Positions 8,454 through 17,121 of a stretch of 64,000 nucleotides of DNA are shown here, one piece after another. Both the position numbers and the translations under genes were made by a program. The notes beneath the pieces were generated by a model. It ran no database searches and had not been told where the DNA came from. It saw only the letters and a program-made list of their open reading frames with translations. The DNA comes from an uncultured Winogradskyella sp. GTDB lineage: Bacteria > Bacteroidota > Bacteroidia > Flavobacteriales > Flavobacteriaceae. The stretch is from positions 186,001-250,000 of the forward strand of contig NZ_CANLYI010000002.1 in NCBI RefSeq assembly GCF_947495255.1. Reading direction: 5' to 3'. Numbering within the stretch: position 1 is the stretch's first letter; the number at the start of each line of letters is the position of its first letter.

Positions 8454-9548
8454 ATGATTATACAAGATGTAATTAATCACTTGCACAACTTAGCACCTTT
8501 AGCATATGCTGAAGATTTTGATAACGTTGGGCTTCTTGTTGGTGACAAAAATGAGAAAGTTTCAGGAATTCTTGTCACACTAGATACGCTTGAAGCAGTT
8601 GTGGATGAAGCCATTGAGAATAACTGTAACCTTATAGTGAGCTTCCATCCTATAATATTTTCTGGTTTAAAAAAAATAACAGGAAAAACGTATGTAGAGC
8701 GTGTTGTCATTAAAGCAATTAAAAACAACATTGCTATATTCTCTATTCATACAGCTTTAGACAATGCGTTTCAAGGCGTAAATTCTATTATTTGCAATCA
8801 ATTAGAATTAACTAATAAAAAAATCTTAATTCCGCAATCTGGTACCATAAAAAAATTACAAACCTATGTTCCTAAATCTAATGCTGAAGCTTTAAGATTC
8901 GCTTTATTTAAAGTTGGTGCAGGTAGTATAGGTAACTACGAATCTTGCAGTTTTAATGTAGATGGAGAAGGCACTTACCTAGGTAACGAAGACTCTAATC
9001 CTGTTATTGGAGAAAGAGGACAACTACATAAGGAAAAGGAAACCGCTATTTCAGTAACTTTTCAGAAGCATTTAGAATCAAAAGTTTTAAAATCTTTGTT
9101 TGAAGCGCATCCTTATGAGGAAGTTGCCTATGAAATTTCAACTTTAGAAAACGCCAATCAGCATATTGGTATGGGAATGATTGGTGAGCTTAAAAACAGC
9201 ATGGAAACAGAAGATTGCTTAAAATATATTAAATCTAAGATGCAAACGGACTGTGTAAGGCATTCTAAATCTTTAAATAAACCGATTAAACGAATAGCTG
9301 TATTAGGTGGTTCTGGTAGTTTTGCTATTTCTGCTGCAAAGGCTGCTAATGCTGACCTTTTAATAACAGCAGACTTAAAATACCATGACTTTTTTAGTGC
9401 GGAAAACAGTATCGTATTAGCAGATATTGGTCATTATGAAAGCGAACAGTTCACAAAATCGTTTTTAGTAGACTATCTCTCAAAAAAAATCACTAATTTT
9501 GCAATCATTTTATCAAAGACAAATACAAATCCGATAAAGTATTTATAA
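8454..9548 (+). CDS. Nif3-like dinuclear metal centre protein (GTP cyclohydrolase 1 type 2 homolog)
   Basis: 364 aa, the long form of the NIF3/YqfO family with a central PII/CutA-like insertion (about 125-225). Family metal-binding segments are visible: IVSFHP (64-66), IHTALDN (near 100-106) and the C-terminal DIGHYESE. The first segment usually carries two adjacent histidines; here it reads F64-H65, so one usual ligand is replaced. Biochemical role of the family is unresolved. The next gene starts 2 bases after the stop, so the two are co-translated; this pairing is common in Bacteroidetes. Confidence 0.88.
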   Translation: MIIQDVINHLHNLAPLAYAEDFDNVGLLVGDKNEKVSGILVTLDTLEAVVDEAIENNCNLIVSFHPIIFSGLKKITGKTYVERVVIKAIKNNIAIFSIHTALDNAFQGVNSIICNQLELTNKKILIPQSGTIKKLQTYVPKSNAEALRFALFKVGAGSIGNYESCSFNVDGEGTYLGNEDSNPVIGERGQLHKEKETAISVTFQKHLESKVLKSLFEAHPYEEVAYEISTLENANQHIGMGMIGELKNSMETEDCLKYIKSKMQTDCVRHSKSLNKPIKRIAVLGGSGSFAISAAKAANADLLITADLKYHDFFSAENSIVLADIGHYESEQFTKSFLVDYLSKKITNFAIILSKTNTNPIKYL

Positions 9549-9550
9549 TT

Positions 9551-10336
9551 ATGGCAAAAAAAGCTGAAGTTTCTGTTGAAGAGCGATTGAGAGCACTATA
9601 TGATTTACAATTAATTGACTCTAGAGTAGATGAAATAAGAAATGTCAGAGGTGAGCTTCCTTTAGAAGTTAGAGATTTAGAAGACGAAGTTGAAGGACTT
9701 AACTTAAGAATGGAGAAGCTAAATGATAGCTTAACTATTATTGATGACGAAATTAAAGGAAAGAAAAACTTAATTGAAGAAGCAAAAACTTTAATTAAAA
9801 AATACAGTGAGCAACAAAAGAATGTTAGAAATAACAGAGAATATAACTCATTGACGAAAGAAGTTGAATTCCAAGAATTAGAAATTCAATTAGCTGAAAA
9901 GCACATTAAAGAATTTAAGGCGCAAATAGAGCAGAAAAAAGTAGTGATTTCTGAAACTAAAGACCGTCTAAAAGACCGTAATGCACATTTAAAGCACAAA
10001 AAAGGAGAGCTTAACGAAATTTTGAAGGAAACTGAAAAAGAAGAAGAGGCACTTAACAGTAAGTCTTTAGATTTTCAGAAGAAAATTGATGACCGTTTAG
10101 TTAAAGCATACCTTAGAATTAGAAACAACGTTAAAAATGGTTTAGCTGTTGTTGCTATTGAGCGTGGTGCTTCTGGAGGATCTTTCTTTACTATTCCACC
10201 ACAAGTACAAGTAGAAATTGCTTCTCGTAAGAAAGTAATTACTGATGAGCATAGTGGACGTATCTTAGTTGATGCTGCATTAGCTGAAGAAGAAAAAGTA
10301 AAAATGAATAAATTATTCGCTAAACTTAGCAAGTAA
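9551..10336 (+). CDS. coiled-coil protein of the C4-type zinc-ribbon family, ribbon cysteines lost
   Basis: 261 aa. Residues about 10-185 form a long charged coiled coil with the VRNNREYNSLTKEVE signature of this family. The C-terminal ribbon keeps its frame (IPPQ...SGRILVD) but the four positions expected to be zinc-binding Cys read S208, S211, D232 and S235. So the fold region is conserved while metal binding is probably gone. No Cys occurs in the protein at all. It is tightly coupled to the Nif3-like gene and followed by a strong terminator, so it closes a two-gene operon. Function unknown. Confidence 0.85.
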   Translation: MAKKAEVSVEERLRALYDLQLIDSRVDEIRNVRGELPLEVRDLEDEVEGLNLRMEKLNDSLTIIDDEIKGKKNLIEEAKTLIKKYSEQQKNVRNNREYNSLTKEVEFQELEIQLAEKHIKEFKAQIEQKKVVISETKDRLKDRNAHLKHKKGELNEILKETEKEEEALNSKSLDFQKKIDDRLVKAYLRIRNNVKNGLAVVAIERGASGGSFFTIPPQVQVEIASRKKVITDEHSGRILVDAALAEEEKVKMNKLFAKLSK

Positions 10337-10358
10337 TACTTCAATACATATTAGATTT

Positions 10359-10387
10359 AAGCCTTTGCAATGCAAAGGCTTTTTTTA
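10359..10387 (+). terminator. rho-independent terminator
   Basis: 10-bp perfect stem AAGCCTTTGC with a 3-base loop, followed by a T run. It closes the Nif3/coiled-coil operon and shows that the longer reading frame of msrA starting at 10370 is not translated from there. Confidence 0.9.
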
Positions 10388-10459
10388 TTTAAGAAAATTT
10401 TAGAAGAGTTGGTATTAAGGATTTGTAACTTAAGACGACAAAAAAGAAAAATTTTAAAT

Positions 10460-11122
10460 ATGAAAAAGTTACTATCAATTTTAACTATTACCTTACTATT
10501 TAGTTGCCATAATCAAGCACAAGTGAATCCAGAACAAAAGGCTGTTATTGATGCCGAACCAGTTGCTGTTCCTTTAAAAGACGGAAAAGCAAGAGCCTAT
10601 TTTGCTAGTGGCTGTTTTTGGTGTGTTGAAGCTATTTTTGAAAGTGTTAAAGGTGTTGACAAATCTATTTCTGGTTATGCTGGCGGATTTACAGAAAACC
10701 CAACTTACGAAGCAAGTAATACTGGTAAAACAGGACATGCAGAGGCTGTTGAGATTATCTACGATCCAGAAATTATCAGTTTCTCAGAACTCGTTGATGT
10801 TTATTTCGGTTCGCAAAATCCAACACAAGTTAATGGACAAGGACCAGACCATGGCTCACAATACCGTTCTATTATTTTTTACCAAAACGACGAACAGAAG
10901 AAAATTATTGAAGATAAAAAAGCTGCTTTAGCTAAAGAATTAGATGCAACAATTGCAGCAGAAGTTTATCCTTTTCAAAAATTTTGGGTTGGTGAAGATT
11001 ATCACCAAAATTATGAAAGACTTCATCCAAATCAAGGCTATATAAGAAATGTTTCTATACCTAGATTAAATAAATTTAAAGCAAAATTTCCTGAATTATT
11101 AAAGGAAGACGAGAAGCATTAA
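10460..11122 (+). CDS. msrA: peptide-methionine (S)-S-oxide reductase, lipoprotein form
   Basis: Repairs oxidised methionine. The start at 10460 is chosen because it gives a lipoprotein signal peptide (LFSC, C16) and because the in-frame start 90 bases upstream lies in the preceding terminator. 220 aa. Catalytic GCFWC (C52) and the family signature ...GHAEAVEIIYDP, GSQYRS and FWVGEDYHQNY are present. As a lipoprotein it would work outside the cytoplasm on periplasmic or outer-membrane proteins. Flanked by terminators on both sides, so it is transcribed alone. Confidence 0.94.
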   Translation: MKKLLSILTITLLFSCHNQAQVNPEQKAVIDAEPVAVPLKDGKARAYFASGCFWCVEAIFESVKGVDKSISGYAGGFTENPTYEASNTGKTGHAEAVEIIYDPEIISFSELVDVYFGSQNPTQVNGQGPDHGSQYRSIIFYQNDEQKKIIEDKKAALAKELDATIAAEVYPFQKFWVGEDYHQNYERLHPNQGYIRNVSIPRLNKFKAKFPELLKEDEKH

Positions 11123-11124
11123 TA

Positions 11125-11154
11125 AAAAGCCTGAACAGATGTTCAGGCTTTTTT
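11125..11154. terminator. bidirectional terminator
   Basis: 12-bp perfect stem AAAAGCCTGAAC / GTTCAGGCTTTT with a 4-base loop and T run, between msrA and the convergent methyltransferase. Confidence 0.92.
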
Positions 11155-11156
11155 AT

Positions 11157-11957
11157 TTATTTTTTTGTTGCCTTCAACTCAAAAATCATTGGGAATTTTT
11201 GGTCTTTTATTTTATACATTTCTGAATCTGTTTTTACTAAATCTGGAAAAACATCATAAGGACTTTCATCGTATTCATTAAGACAATCTATTGTTAAGCC
11301 TGCTTCAATAAGAGAATTTACAACTTCGCTTAAACCATGGTTCCAGCCATATTCCTTACTTATCATTTTTGAATCTTGATTAGCATAAGTACCTTCGTAC
11401 TCGTCATAAATCACATCATCTTGGCTGTAATGATATTTCATTTCAGACTTACCATCCGTATAATCAAACATCCAGGCAATAGGATGAAATTCTACAATAT
11501 AGAAGATTCCTCCAACCTTTAAGCGCTCAGCAATCATTTTGGCCCATGGCTTTAAATCTGGCAACCATCCTATGGTTCCATAACTTGTAAACACAATATC
11601 AAAGGTTTCAATAACGTGCTCCGATGTATCTAAAACATTACAACATACAAACTCAGCGTTAAGCCCCAATTCTGTATTTAACTGCTTTGCTAATTTCACA
11701 CCTTCGTCGCTCAAATCTACACCAACACACTTCGCTCCCATTCTACTCCAACTCAACGTATCTTGCCCAAAATGGCATTGTAAATGCAATAGAAATTTAT
11801 CTTTCACATTTCCTAATGCTTTCAATTCATAAGGCATCAGTGACGATTTTCCTTTCTTAAAAGCATCTAAATCATACATTTCGCTTTGTGAATGTATCGC
11901 AACTTTTTTATTCCAAGTAGCTCTATTAACTTCAAAATAATTCGTGTTATCTTTCAT
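11157..11957 (-). CDS. class I SAM-dependent methyltransferase
   Basis: 266 aa. SAM-binding motif I is the variant LLHLQCHFGQDT (about 56-67), followed by GVDLSDEGV (acidic residue that would bind the ribose), a C-NVLDT segment and VGGIFYIVEFHP after the fourth strand. This small-molecule methyltransferase family is common in Bacteroidetes and Firmicutes, but the substrate is unknown. Monocistronic, divergent from the lipoprotein gene at 11998 with a 40-base gap. Confidence 0.82.
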   Translation of the reverse strand: MKDNTNYFEVNRATWNKKVAIHSQSEMYDLDAFKKGKSSLMPYELKALGNVKDKFLLHLQCHFGQDTLSWSRMGAKCVGVDLSDEGVKLAKQLNTELGLNAEFVCCNVLDTSEHVIETFDIVFTSYGTIGWLPDLKPWAKMIAERLKVGGIFYIVEFHPIAWMFDYTDGKSEMKYHYSQDDVIYDEYEGTYANQDSKMISKEYGWNHGLSEVVNSLIEAGLTIDCLNEYDESPYDVFPDLVKTDSEMYKIKDQKFPMIFELKATKK

Positions 11958-11997
11958 GGTTGGTTAATTTAGCATGTAATTTAAAACATCTTTTAAT

Positions 11998-12681
11998 ATG
12001 AAGCCATTATATCTAAGTTTAATCTGTTTAATCCTTGTATTTAATTGTAAACCTGACAAAGAAAATACTATGACTAAGCAAGAGCAAAAAGAATTATCTA
12101 CTGCTAAAAAAATAGCCAATGCTCATGGTTTTGAAAACTGGCAAAATGTAAAACAAATAAATTTTACGTTTAATGTAGATACAGAAAATAGCCACTCTCA
12201 AAGAATCTGGTCATGGAATCCAAAAGACCATAAAGTTATTTTTTCTACAGGTGGAGATTCTATAGTTGCTATTGATAGACTTAAAGTAGACTCAACAACT
12301 ATTGATTTAGACAAAGGTTTTATTAACGATAAATACTGGTTACTAGTACCTTTTCAATTGATTTGGGATACTACTGCAACCATTTCAGAACAAACAAAAA
12401 CTGAAGCACCAATTAGTAAAACCGAATTAAATTTAATAACTATTACTTATCCTAACGAAGGTGGTTATACACCTGGAGATGCTTACGATATTTATTTTAA
12501 TGACAGTTATTTAATACAAGAATGGATTTTTAGAAAAGGTAATTCTAAAGAACCATCGCTAACCACAACTTTTGAAAATTACCAAGATTACAAAGGAATT
12601 AAAATTGCTACAGACCATAAAATGGCAGATGGTATATGGAATCTAAATTTTACTGATATTAGTATTATTTTGGATGAATAA
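11998..12681 (+). CDS. putative lipoprotein of unknown function
   Basis: 227 aa. Lipoprotein signal peptide with LVFNC (C17), then a charged segment (KPDKENTMTKQEQKEL) and a beta-rich domain with TFNVDTENSHSQRIWSWN, KYWLLVPFQLIWD and a repeated aromatic/acidic pattern. The overall look suggests a LolA-like or similar lipid-binding beta sheet, but this is inference only. No catalytic motif is visible. It stands alone downstream of a divergent methyltransferase. Confidence 0.7.
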   Translation: MKPLYLSLICLILVFNCKPDKENTMTKQEQKELSTAKKIANAHGFENWQNVKQINFTFNVDTENSHSQRIWSWNPKDHKVIFSTGGDSIVAIDRLKVDSTTIDLDKGFINDKYWLLVPFQLIWDTTATISEQTKTEAPISKTELNLITITYPNEGGYTPGDAYDIYFNDSYLIQEWIFRKGNSKEPSLTTTFENYQDYKGIKIATDHKMADGIWNLNFTDISIILDE

Positions 12682-12691
12682 AAATATAACC

Positions 12692-12699
12692 TATTTTTG
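12692..12699 (+). promoter_or_regulatory. -7 box TATTTTTG before a candidate small RNA
   Basis: TAnnTTTG match with no open reading frame after it on the plus strand before a terminator at 12774. Confidence 0.4.
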
Positions 12700-12705
12700 C
12701 ATTCT

Positions 12706-12813
12706 ATAATGTAAGATTCGCGTATTAAGTATGCATAGCTTACATTTTCCGCCTTTTGGCGCCTACATATATTAAAGCACTTTTATTTTTTAATGGAAGT
12801 GCTTTATTCTTTT
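12706..12813 (+). ncRNA. candidate small non-coding RNA (about 100 nt)
   Basis: The gap 12682-12831 holds, in order, a -7 box, an 8-bp inverted repeat (AATGTAAG 12708-12715 with CTTACATT 12739-12746), a short GC hairpin CGCC-TTTT-GGCG (12750-12761) and a terminator-like stem with a T-rich tail. No ORF fits. This order is what a short independent transcript would show. It may instead be the 3' UTR of the lipoprotein gene. No known RNA family was recognised. Confidence 0.3.
12774..12813. terminator. probable terminator
   Basis: 9-bp stem AAAGCACTT / AAGTGCTTT with a 14-base AT-rich loop and T-rich tail on the plus strand. It separates the plus-strand lipoprotein gene from the convergent histidine kinase. 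Confidence 0.65.
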
Positions 12814-12831
12814 ATAAAATTAATTTTTAAT

Positions 12832-14229
12832 CTACTTTTTTTTGTAGTTATTTTCTAAATCTGAAACAATACTAAACATAAAGGTAGAACCTTCGCCTTC
12901 ATTACTTTCTAGCGTTAAATTTCCGCCTAATAATTTAACATAAGCTTTAGCTATAGATAAGCCAATACCAGAACCATGTAACGCATTTTTATTCGTAATA
13001 TCTACTTGATAAAAAGGATTGAAAATGGTATCTATTTTATCTTCTGGCACACCAATTCCTGTATCCTCTATTGAAAAATGACACCGTAAATCATCAAATG
13101 CTGCGTTTAATATAATCTTATCGCCTTTTGACGTAAACTTAATAGCATTTTCAATTAACTTCTTTAATATAATAGCAATTTTAGCTTGATCAGATTGAAT
13201 TATCTTGTGCGCGTCCGATATTTTATTTACAATACTAAATTGTACTTCTTTAAGTTCTGCTTCAGGTAAAAACTGTTCATAAACTGTAGTAATAGTATCA
13301 TTAATATTAAACTTACTTACATTAATTCTCATTACTCCTGTTTCAATTTCAGAAATGTTTAATATCCCAGAAATAACATCAAGTAGCTTTGATCCATTTT
13401 GTTCTATAATGCTTACAAACTCTTTAAAATCCTTATCGTTATCAGCTTCATAATCCTTTAAAAGCTCTGCTGACCCTAAAATACCATACATAGGTGTTCT
13501 TACCTCATGGCTAATATTTGCTAAAAAGGCAGATTTTAACTGATCGGATTGCTCTGCTCTTTCCTTTGCTATTAATACATTTTTATGTTTTTCTATAAGC
13601 ACCTCTTGTAATTGATTTTCTTTTAATAGCGCATTATGCAAACGATCAACTAAAAATGAAACTGAAAGTACAGTCATCAAAATAAATAGAATATTATTAA
13701 TAAACACAATTCCAATGACTTCAAATACTTCGTCTTTAAAAACCGTCAAGTCAACTATTTTAAAATAGAAACTTATAGCAATTAATAAATATGCAAATCC
13801 TGAATAAACAACCGTTTTAATACCTGCTTTTTTTCCGCTGTATAGTGTTACTAAAACACAAAGCATAAATAAAAGCAGACCATTGCTACTTTCCAAACCT
13901 ACATATAGCAGAAGAGCAAATGACAACAAAAATAAATTAGCTGAAAAAATCATCTTCTTTAAGCTTAAACTCATTTTATTATTAAAAAACAAAAAGCAAA
14001 TAAGAAAAAAAGCAATCGTATCTACATAAAAAACAAACCATTTCCCTAGTATGATGCCAATAATAGCACTCGGAATGTAAGAAATTAAGCCAATTGGAAG
14101 AATTAATATTAAAATAGAGATAAATAGTTTATCCCTAAAATAAGACAAGTCATCTTGTTTGATTCCTTTAGAGAACCCACTATATTCAATATACCATTGG
14201 TGATATGAAGACCATAGTTTCTTTAGCAT
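12832..14229 (-). CDS. membrane sensor histidine kinase
   Basis: 465 aa. Five to six membrane helices (about 35-195) without a large periplasmic domain, a short coiled linker, HisKA with FLANISHEVRTP (H241) and an HATPase domain with ENAIKFT, DTGIGV and GSGIGLSIA boxes. No receiver domain and no response regulator gene is adjacent, so its partner is elsewhere. The membrane-embedded sensor suggests it detects something in or at the membrane. Monocistronic. Confidence 0.9.
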   Translation of the reverse strand: MLKKLWSSYHQWYIEYSGFSKGIKQDDLSYFRDKLFISILILILPIGLISYIPSAIIGIILGKWFVFYVDTIAFFLICFLFFNNKMSLSLKKMIFSANLFLLSFALLLYVGLESSNGLLLFMLCVLVTLYSGKKAGIKTVVYSGFAYLLIAISFYFKIVDLTVFKDEVFEVIGIVFINNILFILMTVLSVSFLVDRLHNALLKENQLQEVLIEKHKNVLIAKERAEQSDQLKSAFLANISHEVRTPMYGILGSAELLKDYEADNDKDFKEFVSIIEQNGSKLLDVISGILNISEIETGVMRINVSKFNINDTITTVYEQFLPEAELKEVQFSIVNKISDAHKIIQSDQAKIAIILKKLIENAIKFTSKGDKIILNAAFDDLRCHFSIEDTGIGVPEDKIDTIFNPFYQVDITNKNALHGSGIGLSIAKAYVKLLGGNLTLESNEGEGSTFMFSIVSDLENNYKKK

Positions 14230-14350
14230 ATATAAAATAATTATTGACTATAAATTTAGCCTGAAAGATATGCACAAAACTATTTAATTCTATTTAATTC
14301 TCTACTACTTTCTACATTAATCGATTAACGGAAATATCATATAATTATGC

Positions 14351-14358
14351 TATTTTTG
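14351..14358 (+). promoter_or_regulatory. -7 box TATTTTTG for the kynurenine operon
   Basis: TAnnTTTG match that lies inside the longest reading frame of kynU, four bases after its first ATG. If used, translation has to begin downstream, at the TTG at 14383. Confidence 0.5.
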
Positions 14359-14382
14359 TTACAAACCGAAAAACCTTTCAAA

Positions 14383-15657
14383 TTGTCCAACTATCAACCC
14401 GGTCTTGATTACGCAAAAAAACAAGACGCTATAGACGAATTATCTCAGTATAGAAAACAATTTCATATCCCAAAAGACAAAAACGGAAATGAACTAATTT
14501 ACCTCTGCGGAAATTCACTTGGTTTGCAACCAAAATCAACAAAAGCTTATATCAATCAAGAATTAGAAGATTGGGCAAACCTTGGTGTAGAAGGACATAC
14601 AGATGCCAAAAACCCTTGGTTACCTTATCATGAATTTTTAGCTGAAGCAACAGCAAAACTGGTTGGAGCAAAACCTATTGAAGTTGTTACGATGAATTCC
14701 TTAACAGCGAATATTCATTTTATGATGGCTTCGTTTTACAAACCAACTAAAGAACGTTATAAAATTCTCATTGAAAGTGATGCCTTCCCTTCTGATAAAT
14801 ATGCTGTAGAATCGCAATTACGCCATCATGGTTATGATGACAAGGAAGGTTTAATTCTTTGGAAACCAAGAGAAGGTGAAGAATTATTAAATTATGAAGA
14901 TTTAGAAGGCATTCTTAAAACTCACGGTAAAGAAATTGCATTAATAATGATTGGAGGTGTAAATTATTACACTGGTCAGTTTTTCGATTTTAAACGTATA
15001 ACAGACTTAGGACACAGCTATGGTTGTAAAGTCGGTTTTGATTGTGCACATGGTGCCGGAAACGTCAATTTAGACTTACATAATTCTGGAGCCGATTTTG
15101 CCGTATGGTGTACGTACAAATACATGAATTCCGGACCAGGAAGTTTGTCTGGTTGTTTTGTCCACGAGCGACATGCTTACGACAAAGACCTCAACCGATT
15201 TACAGGTTGGTGGAGCCACAATAAAGACACGCGTTTTAATATGCGACACGAATTTGATGTTTTACCAGGAGCCGAAGGTTGGCAATTAAGTAATCCACCA
15301 ATTTTATCTATGGCTGCCATAAAAGCCTCATTGGATATGTTTCATGAAGTTGGCATTGATAAAGTGATTAAAAAATCGAAAAAACTAACTGGATATTTCG
15401 AGTTTTTACTGAAAGACTTAGGAGAAGATACCATAAGAATTATCACACCAGAAAATCCTGATGAACGCGGTTGTCAGTTATCTATTCAAGTTTTAAACGC
15501 TGATAAATCATTACACGATAAATTAACCGAAGCCGGAGTCATTAGCGATTGGAGAGAACCAGATGTCATTAGATGCGCACCAGTACCATTGTATAATTCA
15601 TTTGAAGATGTTTATTTGATGGTTGAAAAGATGAAAGTTATTTTGAATAAAAACTAA
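14383..15657 (+). CDS. kynU: kynureninase
   Basis: PLP enzyme that cleaves 3-hydroxykynurenine (or kynurenine) to 3-hydroxyanthranilate and alanine. 424 aa from the TTG at 14383. An ATG at 14347 gives 12 more residues, but it precedes a good -7 box, and known kynureninases begin close to the ...NYxxxLDYAKxxD segment that follows the TTG. PLP and substrate motifs are intact: GNSLGLQP, MNSLTANIHFMM, GFDCAHGAGN (Asp), WCTYKYMNSGPG (PLP Lys) and GWWSHN. First gene of the cluster that runs to 22402; the gap to kmo carries a palindromic repeat. Confidence 0.93.
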   Translation: MSNYQPGLDYAKKQDAIDELSQYRKQFHIPKDKNGNELIYLCGNSLGLQPKSTKAYINQELEDWANLGVEGHTDAKNPWLPYHEFLAEATAKLVGAKPIEVVTMNSLTANIHFMMASFYKPTKERYKILIESDAFPSDKYAVESQLRHHGYDDKEGLILWKPREGEELLNYEDLEGILKTHGKEIALIMIGGVNYYTGQFFDFKRITDLGHSYGCKVGFDCAHGAGNVNLDLHNSGADFAVWCTYKYMNSGPGSLSGCFVHERHAYDKDLNRFTGWWSHNKDTRFNMRHEFDVLPGAEGWQLSNPPILSMAAIKASLDMFHEVGIDKVIKKSKKLTGYFEFLLKDLGEDTIRIITPENPDERGCQLSIQVLNADKSLHDKLTEAGVISDWREPDVIRCAPVPLYNSFEDVYLMVEKMKVILNKN

Positions 15658-15665
15658 ATGTCACC

Positions 15666-15709
15666 TCGAGCGCAGTCGAGAGGTCAAATTAGGTCTCGAC
15701 TGCGCTCGA
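15666..15709. repeat. REP-like palindromic repeat between kynU and kmo
   Basis: 16-bp perfect inverted repeat (15666-15681 with 15694-15709, core CGAGCGCAGTCGAGA) and a 12-base loop. Much more GC-rich than its surroundings. This motif is known to me as a dispersed repeat in flavobacterial genomes. It lies in frame with kmo, which lengthens that reading frame artificially. Confidence 0.8.
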
Positions 15710-15723
15710 CCAGACAGAATACT

Positions 15724-17121
15724 ATGAAGAAACAACAAAACATACTAATCATCGGAGCAGGACTTTGCGGAAGCCTATTAGCATTAAGACTAGGACAAAG
15801 AGGCTACAACGTCAATGTTTACGAAATGCGTCCAGATTTAAGAACTACAGATATTTCTGCAGGTCGTTCAATCAATTTAGCATTTTCAGACCGCGGAAAT
15901 AAAGCCATGAAACTCGTTGGTATTGAAGATAAAGTGAAAGAATTATGTATTCCTATGAACGGAAGAATGATTCACGACAAAGAAGGCAACACGTTTTTAT
16001 CTAATTACAGCGGAAGGGATTACGAATATATCAATTCCATTTCTAGAGGTGAATTAAATGGTTTATTGCTAGACGAAGCCGAAAAGCATGACAATGTCTC
16101 TATTCATTTCAATAAAAAATGCAACTCTGTAGATTTTGAAAACACCACAGCTACATTTCAAGATTACAATTCTAAAGAAGAATTTATTGAAGATGCAGAT
16201 TGCATAATTGCCACAGATGGAGCAGGCTCAGCATTACGAAAAAGCTATTATTTAGGGAAGAAATTCCTTTTTAGTTTTTCTCAAGACTATTTAAGTCATG
16301 GTTATAAGGAATTAACCTTTTTACCAAAAGAAGATGGCAGTTACAAAACCTATAAAAACGCATTACATATTTGGCCAAGAAGTAGTTTTATGCTTATCGC
16401 TTTGCCCAATTTAGACGGTAGTTTTACAGTCACTTTATTTCTAAGTTACAGCGAAGGCGAATACAATTTTAATAATTTAACAACACCAGAATTGGTAACG
16501 GAATTCTTTCAAAAAGAATTTCCAGATGCCTTAGAAATTATGCCGAATTTGGTGGATGATTTTTTCGCAAATCCAACAGCAGCCTTAGGAACCGTAAAAT
16601 GTTCCCCTTGGCATTATAAAGGCAATACTTTGTTAATGGGAGATTCTGCACATGCTATTGTTCCATTTTATGGTCAAGGGATGAACGCTTCGTTTGAAGA
16701 TGTGGTTGAATTTGATAAAGTTCTCGATCAAAATCTAGATAATTGGGAAGCTACGTTTGAAGCTTACGAGAAAAACAGAAAGAAAGATACAGATGCCATT
16801 GCCGATTTAGCCATTGACAATTTCCATGAAATGAAAGGTCATGTTGCGAACCCAATATTTCAAGAAAAACGAAAAATTGAAATGGCTTTAGAAAAAGAAT
16901 TCCCTAATGCCTATTCTTCAAAATATAGTTTGGTTACCTTTAATGAAAACATTGGTTACAGACAAGCGATGTTAAGAGGACGAGCACAAGACAAGGCTAT
17001 TTTAAATATGTTAACAGATAAAATTATTTCAGCAGAAGATAATTTAAAAGACATTTTAGAAAAAGTAAAAGTAGAAACTGAAGCGATTTTAGAAGACGAT
17101 CGGATTGCGGGATTGCAATAG
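15724..17121 (+). CDS. kmo: kynurenine 3-monooxygenase
   Basis: FAD- and NADPH-dependent hydroxylase making 3-hydroxykynurenine. 465 aa from the ATG at 15724; the frame extends to 15658 only because it runs through the palindromic repeat. N-terminal FAD motif GAGLCGSLLA, central ATDGAGSALR and the GDSAHAIVPFYGQGMN segment that contacts flavin are present. In eukaryotic KMO a C-terminal membrane anchor follows; here the protein ends soon after the catalytic region with a charged helix, as in bacterial forms. Its stop TAG is the first base triplet of a run of heptamer repeats. Confidence 0.95.
   Translation: MKKQQNILIIGAGLCGSLLALRLGQRGYNVNVYEMRPDLRTTDISAGRSINLAFSDRGNKAMKLVGIEDKVKELCIPMNGRMIHDKEGNTFLSNYSGRDYEYINSISRGELNGLLLDEAEKHDNVSIHFNKKCNSVDFENTTATFQDYNSKEEFIEDADCIIATDGAGSALRKSYYLGKKFLFSFSQDYLSHGYKELTFLPKEDGSYKTYKNALHIWPRSSFMLIALPNLDGSFTVTLFLSYSEGEYNFNNLTTPELVTEFFQKEFPDALEIMPNLVDDFFANPTAALGTVKCSPWHYKGNTLLMGDSAHAIVPFYGQGMNASFEDVVEFDKVLDQNLDNWEATFEAYEKNRKKDTDAIADLAIDNFHEMKGHVANPIFQEKRKIEMALEKEFPNAYSSKYSLVTFNENIGYRQAMLRGRAQDKAILNMLTDKIISAEDNLKDILEKVKVETEAILEDDRIAGLQ

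Noticed and set aside
10370..10459. 30 extra N-terminal codons of msrA
   Set aside because: The start lies within the previous terminator, and the extra residues precede a clear lipoprotein signal peptide.
15658..15723. 22 extra N-terminal codons of kmo
   Set aside because: They are translated from the palindromic repeat; the FAD motif begins just after the ATG at 15724.
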